This document shows, one piece after another, positions 1 to 9,233 of a stretch of DNA of 64,000 nt. The stretch is taken from contig CALOFP010000001.1 of the NCBI GenBank assembly GCA_942492635.1, positions 744,001-808,000 on the forward strand, read 5' to 3'. The DNA is from CALOFP01 sp942492635 (GTDB lineage: Bacteria; UBP6; UBA1177; CALOFP01). The first letter of the stretch is position 1, and the number at the start of each line of letters is the position of its first letter. The position numbers were made by a program, and so were the translations under genes. A model generated the notes under the pieces. That model saw nothing but the letters and a program-made list of their open reading frames with translations, had not been told where the DNA came from and did no database searches.

Positions 1-1
1 T

Positions 2-1447
2 GTGAATTCCTGCAACAAAGCTCCAGCAGTTCAAAATCGCAACAAAAACCTCTATCTCAACACCCCGGTTAGTTTCGATGAATGCGAGAGAGCTTTACTG
101 AGCTACTCAATTAATCCGAAAACATCGTTGATCGAAATTAAAATCAAGGTAAATAAACAGAATGATATTACAACTGCCTTTGTTTTTTCAAAAAGAATAG
201 GATTAGATTCTCCAGGTGAAATTGTAAAAGACATCAAGGCTTTTTCAAATGACGGATCACGTATTTTTGTCCGCTCTCAAAAAGGCAAACGATGGATTGT
301 AGAACACAACGGGAAACCTTTTACTCTTTCCTACACTGTAGTTCCAATGGAGCGGGGTTTCTTTTCAGGCTGGGCTAATCTCTTCGGTAAAAAAAACAAC
401 AGCAATATTGCTCAAAAAGAGGACGATCATCTTTTCATGTACGGTTTTTCCGTTCTGATGTATCCGGAGAGGATTGAGTCCAGCGATTTCAACGACATTC
501 CGGTTTCCCTTACTCTTCATTCTACCGATTTCCTTCATATGAAAACAAATATTGAAAAAGATAAGCTGACACTTTCACTTTCCGAAGTTCTCGATTCAGT
601 GGTTGTAGCGGGTGACTACATAACAGAGAGCTATCGTCTTGGAGATAGAAACTCTCACATTATACTTTGCGGAAAGGAGTGGACTTTTAAAAACAGTGAA
701 TTTTTCAAACGGTTTTCAGCCATCACCGAGACTCATGATCGAGTATCAAAAATTTTCAAGAGTTCAAGCACGCTCATTATCCTCAGGGAAGGATCTTTTT
801 CCACTCCCATAACAAGAAAAGTTGAAAACGGTTTCATAATTACGGCAGATTCGGATACCCCGTTGAAAGATCTGGAGATTGCTTTTGCCAAAAACTATCT
901 GGAACAGTGGCGAACCCGCAGCTTGGTAAAAACGGACAGGGAGCATCCGCAGGTAACTTTCAGCTGGTTTACTCGCGGATTCGGAGATTATCTGACAATT
1001 ATGACGCTCTACCAGTCAGGAAATATGACCGAGAGCGATTTTCTCAGGAAAATGGATCAACTTCACCGGGAATATCTTGATAATCCTTATGCATTTTCCG
1101 CATCTCTTCGCGACATCGCTATTCACTATAGAGAAGACGGCGATTATAAGAAGCTTTCAAGACAGAAGGGCGCACTGCTGGCGTTTATTTTCGATACGCT
1201 GATCAGGGAAAAATCGAACGACAACGCCAACCTCTTCAATTTCATTCATTTTCTGCGCATTCGTCACCTTCAGAGCGGAAAACGTTTTACCGGAAGGGAA
1301 ATTGTTGAGGCAATTGAAGGGTTTGTCGATTTGCCGGGGCGTTCTTTCTACGACGATTTTATCGACAGTGCCGATCCGATTCCTTTCAAGGAGTACGTTG
1401 TACGGCGAAAGTGCGTAAAAAAAGCGGTGACCTCCACCGGAAAATAG
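2..1447 (+). CDS. M61 (glycyl aminopeptidase)-like protein, catalytic motif apparently lost; 5' end at window edge
   Basis: The frame is open from base 2 (GTG), so the true start may lie upstream. The fold resembles M61 peptidases: a beta-rich N-terminal half (YGFSVLMYPERIE resembles the M61 N-domain) and a helical C-terminal half in which WFTRGFGDYL, then SRQKGALLAFIFDTLIR, match the WFxEGFTxYY and YYxKGxLxxLxLDxxIR blocks that follow the zinc site in M61 enzymes. Where the family has HExxHxWN, this protein reads AKNYLEQWRTRSL, so the zinc-binding histidines and catalytic glutamate are missing. It may be a non-catalytic homologue. No signal peptide is visible in the part present. The gene ends in a spacer full of repeats and converges on the GTPase pair. 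The family call rests on motif order only. Confidence 0.55.
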   Translation: MNSCNKAPAVQNRNKNLYLNTPVSFDECERALLSYSINPKTSLIEIKIKVNKQNDITTAFVFSKRIGLDSPGEIVKDIKAFSNDGSRIFVRSQKGKRWIVEHNGKPFTLSYTVVPMERGFFSGWANLFGKKNNSNIAQKEDDHLFMYGFSVLMYPERIESSDFNDIPVSLTLHSTDFLHMKTNIEKDKLTLSLSEVLDSVVVAGDYITESYRLGDRNSHIILCGKEWTFKNSEFFKRFSAITETHDRVSKIFKSSSTLIILREGSFSTPITRKVENGFIITADSDTPLKDLEIAFAKNYLEQWRTRSLVKTDREHPQVTFSWFTRGFGDYLTIMTLYQSGNMTESDFLRKMDQLHREYLDNPYAFSASLRDIAIHYREDGDYKKLSRQKGALLAFIFDTLIREKSNDNANLFNFIHFLRIRHLQSGKRFTGREIVEAIEGFVDLPGRSFYDDFIDSADPIPFKEYVVRRKCVKKAVTSTGK

Positions 1448-2325
1448 GCATTGGGAATTCGAAGCGAGTCCCGAGCGTTCTGAAAACGGGGCGCCCCCGA
1501 CCAAGACCAACAGCAACCATTTGTTTTCACAACCATATTTCAAACAACACAATATCGGGGCGTGCCTCCGTGTGCGCCCGGCCATGTCATTAATTTATTT
1601 CCAGAATTTACTCAACAAATACAACACAATACGTAGAAACCATGAAGGGCATAAAGAAAAAGAAAAACCATTTAAAACCAGCATAATTTTCCCAAATAAT
1701 AAAATTCCATTTCCGTTTCCAATTTGACCTCAAAAAAATATATCGGGCAATTTAGCAGCTTGAATGATGAAATTATTTGTATCTTGTTGAAAATAGTCGC
1801 TGTTTTGGTCTAAAACAAAATATTCATACGCTGTAAGCCGCTATTTCGGTCTCTATATCTTTCACTTGCCAAATTCAAAGGCTGGCAGGATCAGGATATT
1901 TTTTTTCGCAGGATTTTAGTGGCTGGATTGGTCAGGATATTTGTTTCATTATGAATTCAGTCGCTGATTTTGGGTGGAAAAAGTTTTTGTGAGTCTCTGA
2001 AGTACTACAGATTTCAGGATGATTGGAGTTTGAAAATCCCTCCCATTATTATAAGGGGAGGTTATTCCCGGGCAGAGAAATACCGGGCGTTCCAACGAAA
2101 CGCCCCTACAAAATCATTCTTTATTCCAGATGTTTTCAAGCATTCGAGAATCTTGTTCGAAATAATGTATTTCACTCAGAGGGACGTAGCATGCTATGGC
2201 TCTACGGGGTTTGCTTTTGTTCATGAAAAGTTTTGGAGGAATGCAGGAATCTTCAAAAAAACCAGTGGCGCAGCCACTCATCACCAACGCGAAGCGTTCA
2301 TCACAGGCGACCATGCCGCCGATCA
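1448..2325. other. Repeat-rich spacer between convergent genes
   Basis: No credible gene is seen. In order, the spacer holds a GC-rich block at 1455-1590 (its last part, about 1554-1578, recurs near 37433-37457), an eight-unit 41-bp-period array (1714-2041), a hairpin at 2085-2105 (GGGCGTT / AACGCCC), a decayed copy of the GTAGCATGCTA palindrome (2183-2207) and a CATCAC-type short tandem repeat (2270-2350) that runs into the next gene. Confidence 0.6.
1714..2041 (+). repeat. 41-bp-period degenerate array, copy A (8 units)
   Basis: Units start at about 1714, 1755, 1796, 1837, 1878, 1919, 1960 and 2001. The spacing is 41 bp throughout, except that the first unit is offset by one base. The unit consensus is roughly GCSGCTRKNWYGGTC followed by a GATATTTGTTT-like stretch. 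The first unit begins GTTTCCAATTTGACC, which is the same specialised first unit as in the other arrays. The sequence is degenerate between units, unlike a CRISPR. It lies between convergent genes. Confidence 0.8.
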
Positions 2326-2350
2326 CTAGCGCCGGAGGTGGTCATCACTG
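2270..2350. repeat. CATCAC short tandem repeat running into a GTPase gene
   Basis: The hexamer CATCAC/GATCAC recurs at 2279, 2299, 2321 and 2343 (20-22 bp apart), separated by small GC-rich sequences, some of them dyads such as AACGC-GA-AGCGTT. The last unit overlaps the stop codon and last codons of the minus-strand GTPase ending at 2326, so the DDHLRR C-terminus of that protein is encoded by the repeat. Confidence 0.65.
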
Positions 2351-4104
2351 TCTGAATTGTTGATACTTTCCCCGAACACTTCCCTTTTCAATTCGCTTCG
2401 GAGCAGCTTTCTCCTTTCTCCGGCTGCTGCGCGGACGTTTTCTATTCGGTTCAGCAATTTTTCAATTTTTTCCATGGCTCTTCGAATTGGTTCTACTGCA
2501 TATCCTTCCGATATCATCGATACTACCGGCTCAACGTCGAAGGATAACCCACCGCGTCCAACGGCTGCTCTAAGAAGCAGATATCCGGGAACCAGCGATA
2601 TGAAAAGAAGGATAACCGCTTCGGCGTAAAATCCGGCAGGGAGATAACTTCCTGCAATCCATGATGAAATAAGGCGAAAAACTGTGTGGACAAATACGAC
2701 AAAGGGAAGCAGGTTGCAGAAAAATCTATGAACAAGGCCTATCCTTTTTTCCACAAACGCGGCGGCGGCCTGCTCTACTGCTGATTCTATGGGAAAGGCG
2801 ATGTCGTCAAACACATTTTCGGTTGATTTTCGGGATATTCCGGCAATGGAGAGAAGTTTACTTTCCTTTTCTTCGGGTTCGGTTTTATCAGGAACGGGTT
2901 CGAGAAATATGTGATGCCGTTTCACTTCATCTTCACTCTCCCCTTTCCATGCTTCTATTTCCCTCCCTGTCCTGGGATCGAAACGTTCGAGAATTCTTCC
3001 GACAGGAATCGCTCCTGTAGCGACTGCCATGATGGTATGTCCCATCATCATCAATAATCTCGGAATCGTAAGTGATCCCAGAAGCATGCGTCCCATATGA
3101 AATGCGGCACCTATGGCGTGGAATCTTCGTCGAATCAGGAAAACCGCCGCCATGAAAAAACCGGCACGGCCTTCCATGTTCCGCCAGATTCGATCCCGTA
3201 TCACATATGAAAGCAGGCGACGTACATCATCCCGCTCAAGGTTTTTCCTGTATATTTCACGAACTTCGGAATCTATTCTGTCCATTGCGGAGTGGAGGGA
3301 ACGGCAAACTTGCTTAATCGGTTCGGTGACCTCTTCTCCGGAAAGGGCATACTCAACTCCAAGGAGAAACTGCTCTTCGCGAAAGAGTTTAACATCTCCG
3401 AGAGGTCTTTCGGAAAGAACCGATTCCTTAAGCTTCGGAAGATCGAACGAGCCTGTCTGAGCAGCTGTAAAAAATGTTGTATTTTCACCGACCATGAATC
3501 CGATTTTTCGGAGATTTCGGATGAAACTTTTCTTCATTTCTTCCTTTTCAACTACTTCATCGAACCGGTTCATTACGAAAAACCAGTGCTTTCTCCTGCT
3601 CCATGAGCGAAGTTTTTCAACAATATCACGGTTTACATACTTTTCCGGGCTGGCGACGTAGACAACAATGTCGGAAAGGGATACAATGGTCCGAGCGACT
3701 TCCACATTTTCCCCAATAATTCCGTCAATATCCGGCGTATCGATAAAAATTGTTCCCCAATCTTCTGGTATGTCGACTGAGACGCTGTCGATTTCACTGA
3801 AAACCTCCTTCCACTGTTTGAGATTCCTGCCGAATGCGATGTACGGTCTCTTTGTAAATGTCCGAACTCCGTCGGATGTCGGACTAGCTTCGGGAATGCC
3901 TGTGAGCGAATTGAAAAGTGTCGATTTTCCAACGCCTGTTCCTCCGAAAAGTGAAACAACAAGCGGTTTTGTCATATCGCTTTCATGATAGGAATCGAGT
4001 GCCTTCTCAAGCCGGACAGAGGCTCTCGCCGCCGGAGGAAAAGCTCCGTAACCACTCAGAATAATTGAGTTGATGCTGCTCATCTGATCAAGGAATTCTT
4101 TCAT
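2326..4104 (-). CDS. Membrane-associated dynamin/Era-like GTPase (second of tandem pair)
   Basis: This is a P-loop GTPase of about 592 aa. G1 is FGGTGVGKST near residues 53-62, G3 is IDTPDIDG, and G4 is NRFDE, all intact. Hydrophobic stretches occur in the middle (around GRMLLGSLTIPRLLMMMG) and toward the C-terminus (VVFVHTVFRLISSWIAG and AVILLFISLVPGYLLL), so the protein is probably membrane-bound. The upstream GTPase gene overlaps it. The longest frame begins at 4152, but the ATG at 4104 has GGAG six bases before it and gives only a 17-nt overlap, so I prefer it. The last codons fall in a short tandem repeat. By analogy with paired bacterial dynamin-like proteins the two products may form a hetero-complex on membranes; that is inference. 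Confidence 0.7.
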   Translation of the reverse strand: MKEFLDQMSSINSIILSGYGAFPPAARASVRLEKALDSYHESDMTKPLVVSLFGGTGVGKSTLFNSLTGIPEASPTSDGVRTFTKRPYIAFGRNLKQWKEVFSEIDSVSVDIPEDWGTIFIDTPDIDGIIGENVEVARTIVSLSDIVVYVASPEKYVNRDIVEKLRSWSRRKHWFFVMNRFDEVVEKEEMKKSFIRNLRKIGFMVGENTTFFTAAQTGSFDLPKLKESVLSERPLGDVKLFREEQFLLGVEYALSGEEVTEPIKQVCRSLHSAMDRIDSEVREIYRKNLERDDVRRLLSYVIRDRIWRNMEGRAGFFMAAVFLIRRRFHAIGAAFHMGRMLLGSLTIPRLLMMMGHTIMAVATGAIPVGRILERFDPRTGREIEAWKGESEDEVKRHHIFLEPVPDKTEPEEKESKLLSIAGISRKSTENVFDDIAFPIESAVEQAAAAFVEKRIGLVHRFFCNLLPFVVFVHTVFRLISSWIAGSYLPAGFYAEAVILLFISLVPGYLLLRAAVGRGGLSFDVEPVVSMISEGYAVEPIRRAMEKIEKLLNRIENVRAAAGERRKLLRSELKREVFGESINNSDSDDHLRR

Positions 4105-5923
4105 ACCCTGCTCCATACTTTTCAATATACTTCTCAAGAAACGAGATTGCATCCGATACTTTTTTGATTTTTCCTTCGTCTAGTTCGCGGATTGTTTTTT
4201 CCATTTTGGAACCGGCCAGAGGAGAGAGAAATGCTTTAAAAATGTGACCTGAGAGTGTCTGTGATCTCTGTTTTCTCCAGAGCTCCGTTGCCTCCTCGAG
4301 AACCGAACGCAACTTGAAGTAGCCTACGAATTTATCCAGCGCGGCAACCACAGCTCCTGCGGCTCCCGCAGTTCCCAGAATTCCAAGATTGAAGAGAACG
4401 CCGGATGTAACAATTCCGCCGTCAACCGAAAGATCAATCACCAGCGCAATTGATGCAAGTGTGATCAGTGAATCTGAAATCAGCGGAATCATTCCGCTTC
4501 TTACCGGATGGGATCTTGCCCAATCCTCAAGCCGGTGCTCAACGCTGATCTCCCACTCCTCCGGCGGTTCCGGAAGCGGAAGTTCAAGAAAAAGTCGGAG
4601 TTTTTCCCTGTAGGAAATATCGAAATCTTCCACTTCTAAGGAAGCTTCCGAAGTTATTTTACGAACTTTTTCAATCAATCTCTTCACCGAAAGCTCATCA
4701 TAAAGTCGCTCTTTTTCCAGTTCTGCTCTATCCCTTGTCACGTCTTTTCGGGAACTTACGATTCTTACCAACTCCTTCGCAAGAATGAGCCCCTTTCTCG
4801 CGGCAAATGAGGGAAATGAAAATATCTTTGACAGGAATGAACTTCTATTTCTCGAAAAATCGACCAGAACCCGGAAAAAATCACCGAGAGGAACACTTCC
4901 GGAAACTTTAATCCCGACCGGAAGTGCAATTTTTTGCTTGAGTTCTGCAATTCCCTTTTCGGCCCTCCTCCTCTTATCAAAAATTCTATCCAGCATCTCT
5001 TTTGCAGACTGAACTCCTTCATAGGCCCGGATGGATGTTTTCCTGTGAATCAGCGAAAATCCCTTTTCGCTTTTAAGCAGTGCCTCTATTGAAGTTTGCC
5101 CGTCCAACGCCTTGATGTCTTCCAAACCCCGGCCCTCCTTCCTTGGAAGATAGTAGACGGGAGAGGATTTGAGAATTTCCCTTAACTCAGTTTCCCCCCG
5201 CTTTTCACGGAAAATCGACCCCGGTTCATCGGCCCGTTTCTGAAGATCTACCCACATTTCGCGGGCTGAGCGGGAAGATGAAACCTGGTTAAAAAGGAGA
5301 ATTGTATTGGCGGACTTTTTGAGGCAGAAGACAAGCTCCCTTATCGAATCCGCCGTTGCGTATGACTGATTGGTCATAACAAAAAGGACAAGTTCGGCCC
5401 GCTCAACCATTCTGCTGCTGATCAGCCGATTTTCCTCCTCAACCGAGTTGAAATCGGGAACATCCACAAGTACCGGATACAACGCTCCGTTGTGCTCATT
5501 CATCGGACCGTACATCAACTCCCGCTCTTTTCCTCGTTCCGTAAGAATATTTGTATCGTCTGTGAAACTTACTGAAAAGGCAGGGAAGATGGATCGGACT
5601 GAAGATTCGTCCAGAAGATCCGCCGGAACCGCCGAAAAAAGCCTGTGCGTCAAAGGTCGCCTTCCGTCACCCGCAGGAACATTTACACCGGTGAGAATTG
5701 AAAAAAGCGTGCTTTTTCCGACTCCTGTCGAACCGAAAAGAGTAACAACGACAACCGGTTTTCCATTGAAAACCGAAATCGTCTCGGGAGCCTGACGCAT
5801 CCCCTCGAGTTTCGTCCCGGCATCTGAATCAAGCCCGGCTTTAAGATAGAGATCAGGAAGAAGCTCCAGGATTACATCTATTTGATTTTTCAGCTTTTTA
5901 TAATCGTCAACAAATTCATTCAT
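4088..5923 (-). CDS. Membrane-associated dynamin/Era-like GTPase (first of tandem pair)
   Basis: The protein has 611 aa. G1 is FGSTGVGKST near residues 63-72 and G3 is VDVPDFNS. The expected G4 NKxD position reads FNQVSS, without the guanine-specifying Asp, so nucleotide specificity or hydrolysis may differ from its neighbour. Two or three hydrophobic segments lie near residues 470-530 (LITLASIALVIDLSV, then a Gly/Ala-rich stretch LGILGTAGAAGAVVAAL), flanked by charged helical regions as in dynamin-like stalks. It shares architecture and operon with the downstream GTPase, consistent with an old duplication, but the two are strongly diverged. The Shine-Dalgarno sequence before the ATG is weak. 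Confidence 0.7.
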   Translation of the reverse strand: MNEFVDDYKKLKNQIDVILELLPDLYLKAGLDSDAGTKLEGMRQAPETISVFNGKPVVVVTLFGSTGVGKSTLFSILTGVNVPAGDGRRPLTHRLFSAVPADLLDESSVRSIFPAFSVSFTDDTNILTERGKERELMYGPMNEHNGALYPVLVDVPDFNSVEEENRLISSRMVERAELVLFVMTNQSYATADSIRELVFCLKKSANTILLFNQVSSSRSAREMWVDLQKRADEPGSIFREKRGETELREILKSSPVYYLPRKEGRGLEDIKALDGQTSIEALLKSEKGFSLIHRKTSIRAYEGVQSAKEMLDRIFDKRRRAEKGIAELKQKIALPVGIKVSGSVPLGDFFRVLVDFSRNRSSFLSKIFSFPSFAARKGLILAKELVRIVSSRKDVTRDRAELEKERLYDELSVKRLIEKVRKITSEASLEVEDFDISYREKLRLFLELPLPEPPEEWEISVEHRLEDWARSHPVRSGMIPLISDSLITLASIALVIDLSVDGGIVTSGVLFNLGILGTAGAAGAVVAALDKFVGYFKLRSVLEEATELWRKQRSQTLSGHIFKAFLSPLAGSKMEKTIRELDEGKIKKVSDAISFLEKYIEKYGAGYERIP

Positions 5924-5972
5924 AGCTCAATCCGCCGGTTGAAAAAGAGGTTAATTTAATTCCTCTGAAAAA

Positions 5973-6002
5973 AAGAGGGGAGATCAATCTATTTCCCCTC
6001 TT
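5973..6002 (-). terminator. Rho-independent terminator of the AgmX/PglI-type lipoprotein gene
   Basis: Read on the minus strand, the arms AAGAGGGGA and TCCCCTCTT (5994-6002 and 5973-5981 on +) are followed by a U run. The hairpin includes the stop codon region of the gene ending at 5989. Confidence 0.6.
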
Positions 6003-6357
6003 TCTTCTCGCTCTTCCGCTCCACATGAAATCTCAGAGGAACCGTGGCACTGAAGGTTTTCTTCTGGTTGCTCTCCGGGAATTTGAACTCCTTTATCACT
6101 TTTATAATGCAGGAAGGGACCTTATCATCGGGAAAGGTGGATTTTTCCACAAAAGCTTCGAGAACCGTGCCTTCTCCATCGACTGTTATTCGAACATCAA
6201 GATCTCCCTTAAGATCTGAATTTTTTCGAAGTTCCTCTATAAAACAGCTGTTTATGCTATCCATACGTTTTTCGATGTGACGGTTGATAACTCCCTTGTC
6301 GGTTGTCGCACATGAAAGAATAAAAAGTGAGAGAATAAAAAGACATCTAATTTTCAT
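5989..6357 (-). CDS. Small lipoprotein with AgmX/PglI-type (TonB C-terminal-like) domain
   Basis: The protein has 122 aa from the ATG at 6357, which follows CAGGAGG; upstream in-frame starts have no ribosome site. It begins with a type II signal peptide ending LSLFILSC, so it is probably lipidated and exported. The rest matches the AgmX/PglI C-terminal domain known from myxobacterial gliding proteins: paired Cys (INSCF and VPSCI), a GDLDVRITVDGEGTV strand pair and a closing TVPLRFH strand. No partner motility genes are adjacent, so a gliding role is not implied. Confidence 0.65.
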   Translation of the reverse strand: MKIRCLFILSLFILSCATTDKGVINRHIEKRMDSINSCFIEELRKNSDLKGDLDVRITVDGEGTVLEAFVEKSTFPDDKVPSCIIKVIKEFKFPESNQKKTFSATVPLRFHVERKSEKKEGK

Positions 6358-6549
6358 ATAAACCTCCTGCAAAATCGTTCGATAACAATATAGACCCATT
6401 TTTCTTTTTTGTGAAGAAATGGCGGAAAAAGAGCTCGAAACTTCCCAACTCCCACATCCTGAATCACAAAATCCCGATAAAAATTTTTATTCAATTCCAT
6501 TTGTGATACCCTTTAGCGCGTTTGAATTAAACATCTACCAGAGGTTGCA

Positions 6550-8481
6550 ATGAGTGAAAAGGAAATCAAAGGACTTCATGAGGGAGCATACGGAGGCGTT
6601 TCAGGAGATGCCTACGAACCGTACATCCCTGCAAAGACAGTCATGCCGGAAATTTCGATTGTCTCGATTATTCTGGGTATTTTTATCGCAATTGTCTTCG
6701 GCGGAGCCAACGCCTATCTTGGACTGAAGGTGGGAATGACCGTTTCCGCCTCGATTCCCGCGGCCGTTATCTCCATGGGAATCATTCGCGGAATCATGAG
6801 ACGAAAATGGATTCTCGAGAACAACATGGTTCAGACCATCGGATCGGCAGGAGAAAGCCTCGCCGCCGGTGTCATCTTCACCGTTCCCGCCCTCTTTCTG
6901 TGGGCGAGGGAGATTGAGGAACTTTCAACACCAAGCCTCTTCACCGTTTTCCTGATGAGCCTTTTCGGAGGACTTCTCGGAGTCGTCATGATGATTCCGC
7001 TCAGAAAATTCCTCATCGTTCAGGAGCATGGAAAACTACTCTATCCCGAAGGAACGGCATGCGCCGACATCCTCGTTGCGGGTGAAGTGGGCGGATCGAA
7101 GGCTGCCACCGTATTCATCGGTCTCGGAATAGGCGGTCTCTACAAATTCATAGCCGACGGACTCAAGTTCTTCCCTTCAGAAATAGAGTGGGAAATTCCA
7201 GGATATAAGAACGCTGCAGTCGGCGGTGAAATACAACCTGCCCTTCTCGGTGTCGGGTTCATCATCGGGCCAAAAATCGCTGCCTACATGCTGGCAGGAG
7301 CTGTGCTCGGCTGGCTCGGATTTATTCCCATCATATCGATTTTCGGAGATTCCGCCTCCCAGGTTATTCCTCCCGCATCAAAACTGATCAGTGAACTCGG
7401 ATTCTGGGATATCTGGAACCGTTACATCCGTTACATCGGAGCCGGAGCAGTGGCATTTGCCGGAATCATCAGCCTCATAAAATCAATGCCCATCATCATC
7501 AACTCCTTCAGAAGCGCATTAAAAGGTTTTAAGGTCGACCATACGGCACTTAAAAGAACCGACAAGGATCTTCCGATGAACTGGGTATTGATTCTAATCG
7601 CCGTGATTATCGTCCTCATCGCCTTCATGCCCCAGATCCCTACAGGAATCATAGGCGCCATCCTCATAACAATCTTCGCATTCTTCTTCGTCACCGTCAG
7701 TGCAAGAATCGTCGGTGTTGTGGGAAGTTCGTCAAACCCCATATCGGGAATGACAATCGCAACACTTCTCTTTACAACCATCATCCTGAAAGCTGCAGGA
7801 ATAACCGGCACCGCCGGAATGGTTGCAGCAATAACGGTGGGTGGTATTGTATGTATCGCAGCGGCGATAGCAGGCGACACATCCCAGGACCTCAAGACCG
7901 GTTTCCTTCTCGGGGCATCTCCCGACAGGCAGCAGATCGGTGAGTTCATAGGAGTCGTCGCATCCTCCCTTACCATCGGATTCGTCCTTGTGCTTCTCGA
8001 CAAGGCTTACGGATTCGGAACAAAGGAACTTGCGGCTCCCCAGGCAACACTCATGAAACTGGTTATCGAAGGTGTCATGAAGGCCAACCTTCCCTGGGAA
8101 CTGGTCTTCATCGGCGCGGCATCTGCTGCGGTAATCGAACTTCTCGGAATTCCTTCACTTCCCTTCGCAGTCGGTCTCTACCTTCCCATCCACCTCTCCA
8201 CACCGATCATGCTTGGCGGACTGATCCGCGGAATTCTTGAAAAGAAGGAGAGAAGAAGAGAACTTCTCAAGGAAAAAAGCGAAATGGGGATTCTGTACGC
8301 ATCCGGACTCATTGCCGGGGAGGGAATTGTCGGAATTCTCCTGGCAATTTTCGTGACATCGGGACTGAATCTTAATATCGGACACGAAATTCTCGGACCG
8401 ATAGGAGGATTGATTGTTTTCCTTGCTCTTGCGGCAAGCCTTGTCTACTACGCATTCTTTTCGGTGAAACATGAAAGATAA
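6550..8481 (+). CDS. OPT-family oligopeptide transporter
   Basis: A polytopic membrane protein of 643 aa with roughly 14-16 hydrophobic segments. OPT signatures are visible: GGANAYLGLKVGMTVSASIP near the N-terminus, NNMVQTIGSAGESLAAGV (the NxxQTxGSAGxS block), LLYPEGTACADIL, and GDTSQDLKTGFLLGASP(D)RQQ in the second half. The family imports oligopeptides or metal chelates driven by proton symport across the inner membrane. The start ATG has GAGG five bases upstream. The 3' end overlaps the PqqD-like gene by 11 nt, so the two are translated from one message. Confidence 0.9.
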   Translation: MSEKEIKGLHEGAYGGVSGDAYEPYIPAKTVMPEISIVSIILGIFIAIVFGGANAYLGLKVGMTVSASIPAAVISMGIIRGIMRRKWILENNMVQTIGSAGESLAAGVIFTVPALFLWAREIEELSTPSLFTVFLMSLFGGLLGVVMMIPLRKFLIVQEHGKLLYPEGTACADILVAGEVGGSKAATVFIGLGIGGLYKFIADGLKFFPSEIEWEIPGYKNAAVGGEIQPALLGVGFIIGPKIAAYMLAGAVLGWLGFIPIISIFGDSASQVIPPASKLISELGFWDIWNRYIRYIGAGAVAFAGIISLIKSMPIIINSFRSALKGFKVDHTALKRTDKDLPMNWVLILIAVIIVLIAFMPQIPTGIIGAILITIFAFFFVTVSARIVGVVGSSSNPISGMTIATLLFTTIILKAAGITGTAGMVAAITVGGIVCIAAAIAGDTSQDLKTGFLLGASPDRQQIGEFIGVVASSLTIGFVLVLLDKAYGFGTKELAAPQATLMKLVIEGVMKANLPWELVFIGAASAAVIELLGIPSLPFAVGLYLPIHLSTPIMLGGLIRGILEKKERRRELLKEKSEMGILYASGLIAGEGIVGILLAIFVTSGLNLNIGHEILGPIGGLIVFLALAASLVYYAFFSVKHER

Positions 8482-8797
8482 CAATCTATTGAACAGAATT
8501 CCATCGCTACGAAAAAACGTAACACACCAGAACGGTGAACTACTTATCCTCCGTGAGGGAGTTTTCAGCTCCTTTTTCATAACGCTTTTCAATCTTCCCC
8601 GGACCGTCAGGCTGGATCTTGACGATCTGGGGGAGAACGTAATTCTGTTGATGGACGGAAAAAGAACGATTCTTGAAATTTCCAAGGAAATTCATACAAA
8701 ATTCGGGGAAAAGGCTGAGCCTTTGATTCCGAGACTCGTCGAATTCATCCGAATTCTCACAAGAAACAAACTTATCCACCTGAATCAACGAAAGTAA
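8471..8797 (+). CDS. PqqD-like small protein
   Basis: The protein has 108 aa. The pattern RLDLDDLGENVILLMDGKRT, then ILEISKEIHTKFG and LVEFIRILTRNKLIHL, matches the PqqD fold, which normally binds a RiPP precursor peptide and presents it to a radical SAM enzyme. No radical SAM or precursor gene is adjacent; instead the gene overlaps the oligopeptide transporter. A stand-alone PqqD-like domain coupled to an OPT transporter could bind a peptide substrate, but that is inference. The overlap argues for translational coupling. Confidence 0.6.
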   Translation: MKDNNLLNRIPSLRKNVTHQNGELLILREGVFSSFFITLFNLPRTVRLDLDDLGENVILLMDGKRTILEISKEIHTKFGEKAEPLIPRLVEFIRILTRNKLIHLNQRK

Positions 8798-9233
8798 CAA
8801 AAGACACGAAAACTCACGAAAAGGGGAAATTAAAGACCTTTCGAAAAAACAACATTTCCCTGCATTCATCAGGTAATCTCCCAACAAAAAGTTTTCATAG
8901 TCATCCCATAGAAATTCACTTATAGTCTCAAAACTTCACAAGTCCACTCCCTTTTTAAAAGGGAGAGTTGTTAAAATCAAAAACTTTACAACCATATTTT
9001 ATTAGAATAACTCCCCCACCCCCTCTTATAATAAGAGGGGGGCTTTCCGCCACAATTTATGTAAATTTTGACAAAGAGACTAAAAACACAAATTCTCTTT
9101 AGCACACTTATTTCACTGTGAATTTCTATTCCCACAACAGCAATATGCGATGGGTTTGAATAATTTCCTTTTTTCGTATGCTTTCGTGTTTTTCGTGGCT
9201 GAAAAGAATCTTTTTCTTTGGTTTTTCTTGGTT
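8798..9233. other. Spacer with two CT-rich palindromes; no gene seen
   Basis: A perfect dyad at 8947-8965 (CTCCCTTTT-T-AAAAGGGAG) and another at 9019-9041 (CCCCCTCTTAT arms) lie beside an AGAATAACTCCCCC motif whose inverse recurs at 30801-30818. Near-inverse CACGAAAACTCACGAAAA / TTTCGTGTTTTTCGTGG stretches lie at the two ends (8813 and 9183). Either dyad could act as a terminator for the converging transcripts. Confidence 0.5.

Noticed and set aside
1714..2041. CRISPR array
   Set aside because: The repeat units are degenerate along their whole length, there are no unique spacers between identical repeats, and no cas genes are in the window.
1970..2329. 119-codon frame in the repeat spacer
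   Set aside because: It runs through repeat units and palindromes and has no ribosome site or domain.
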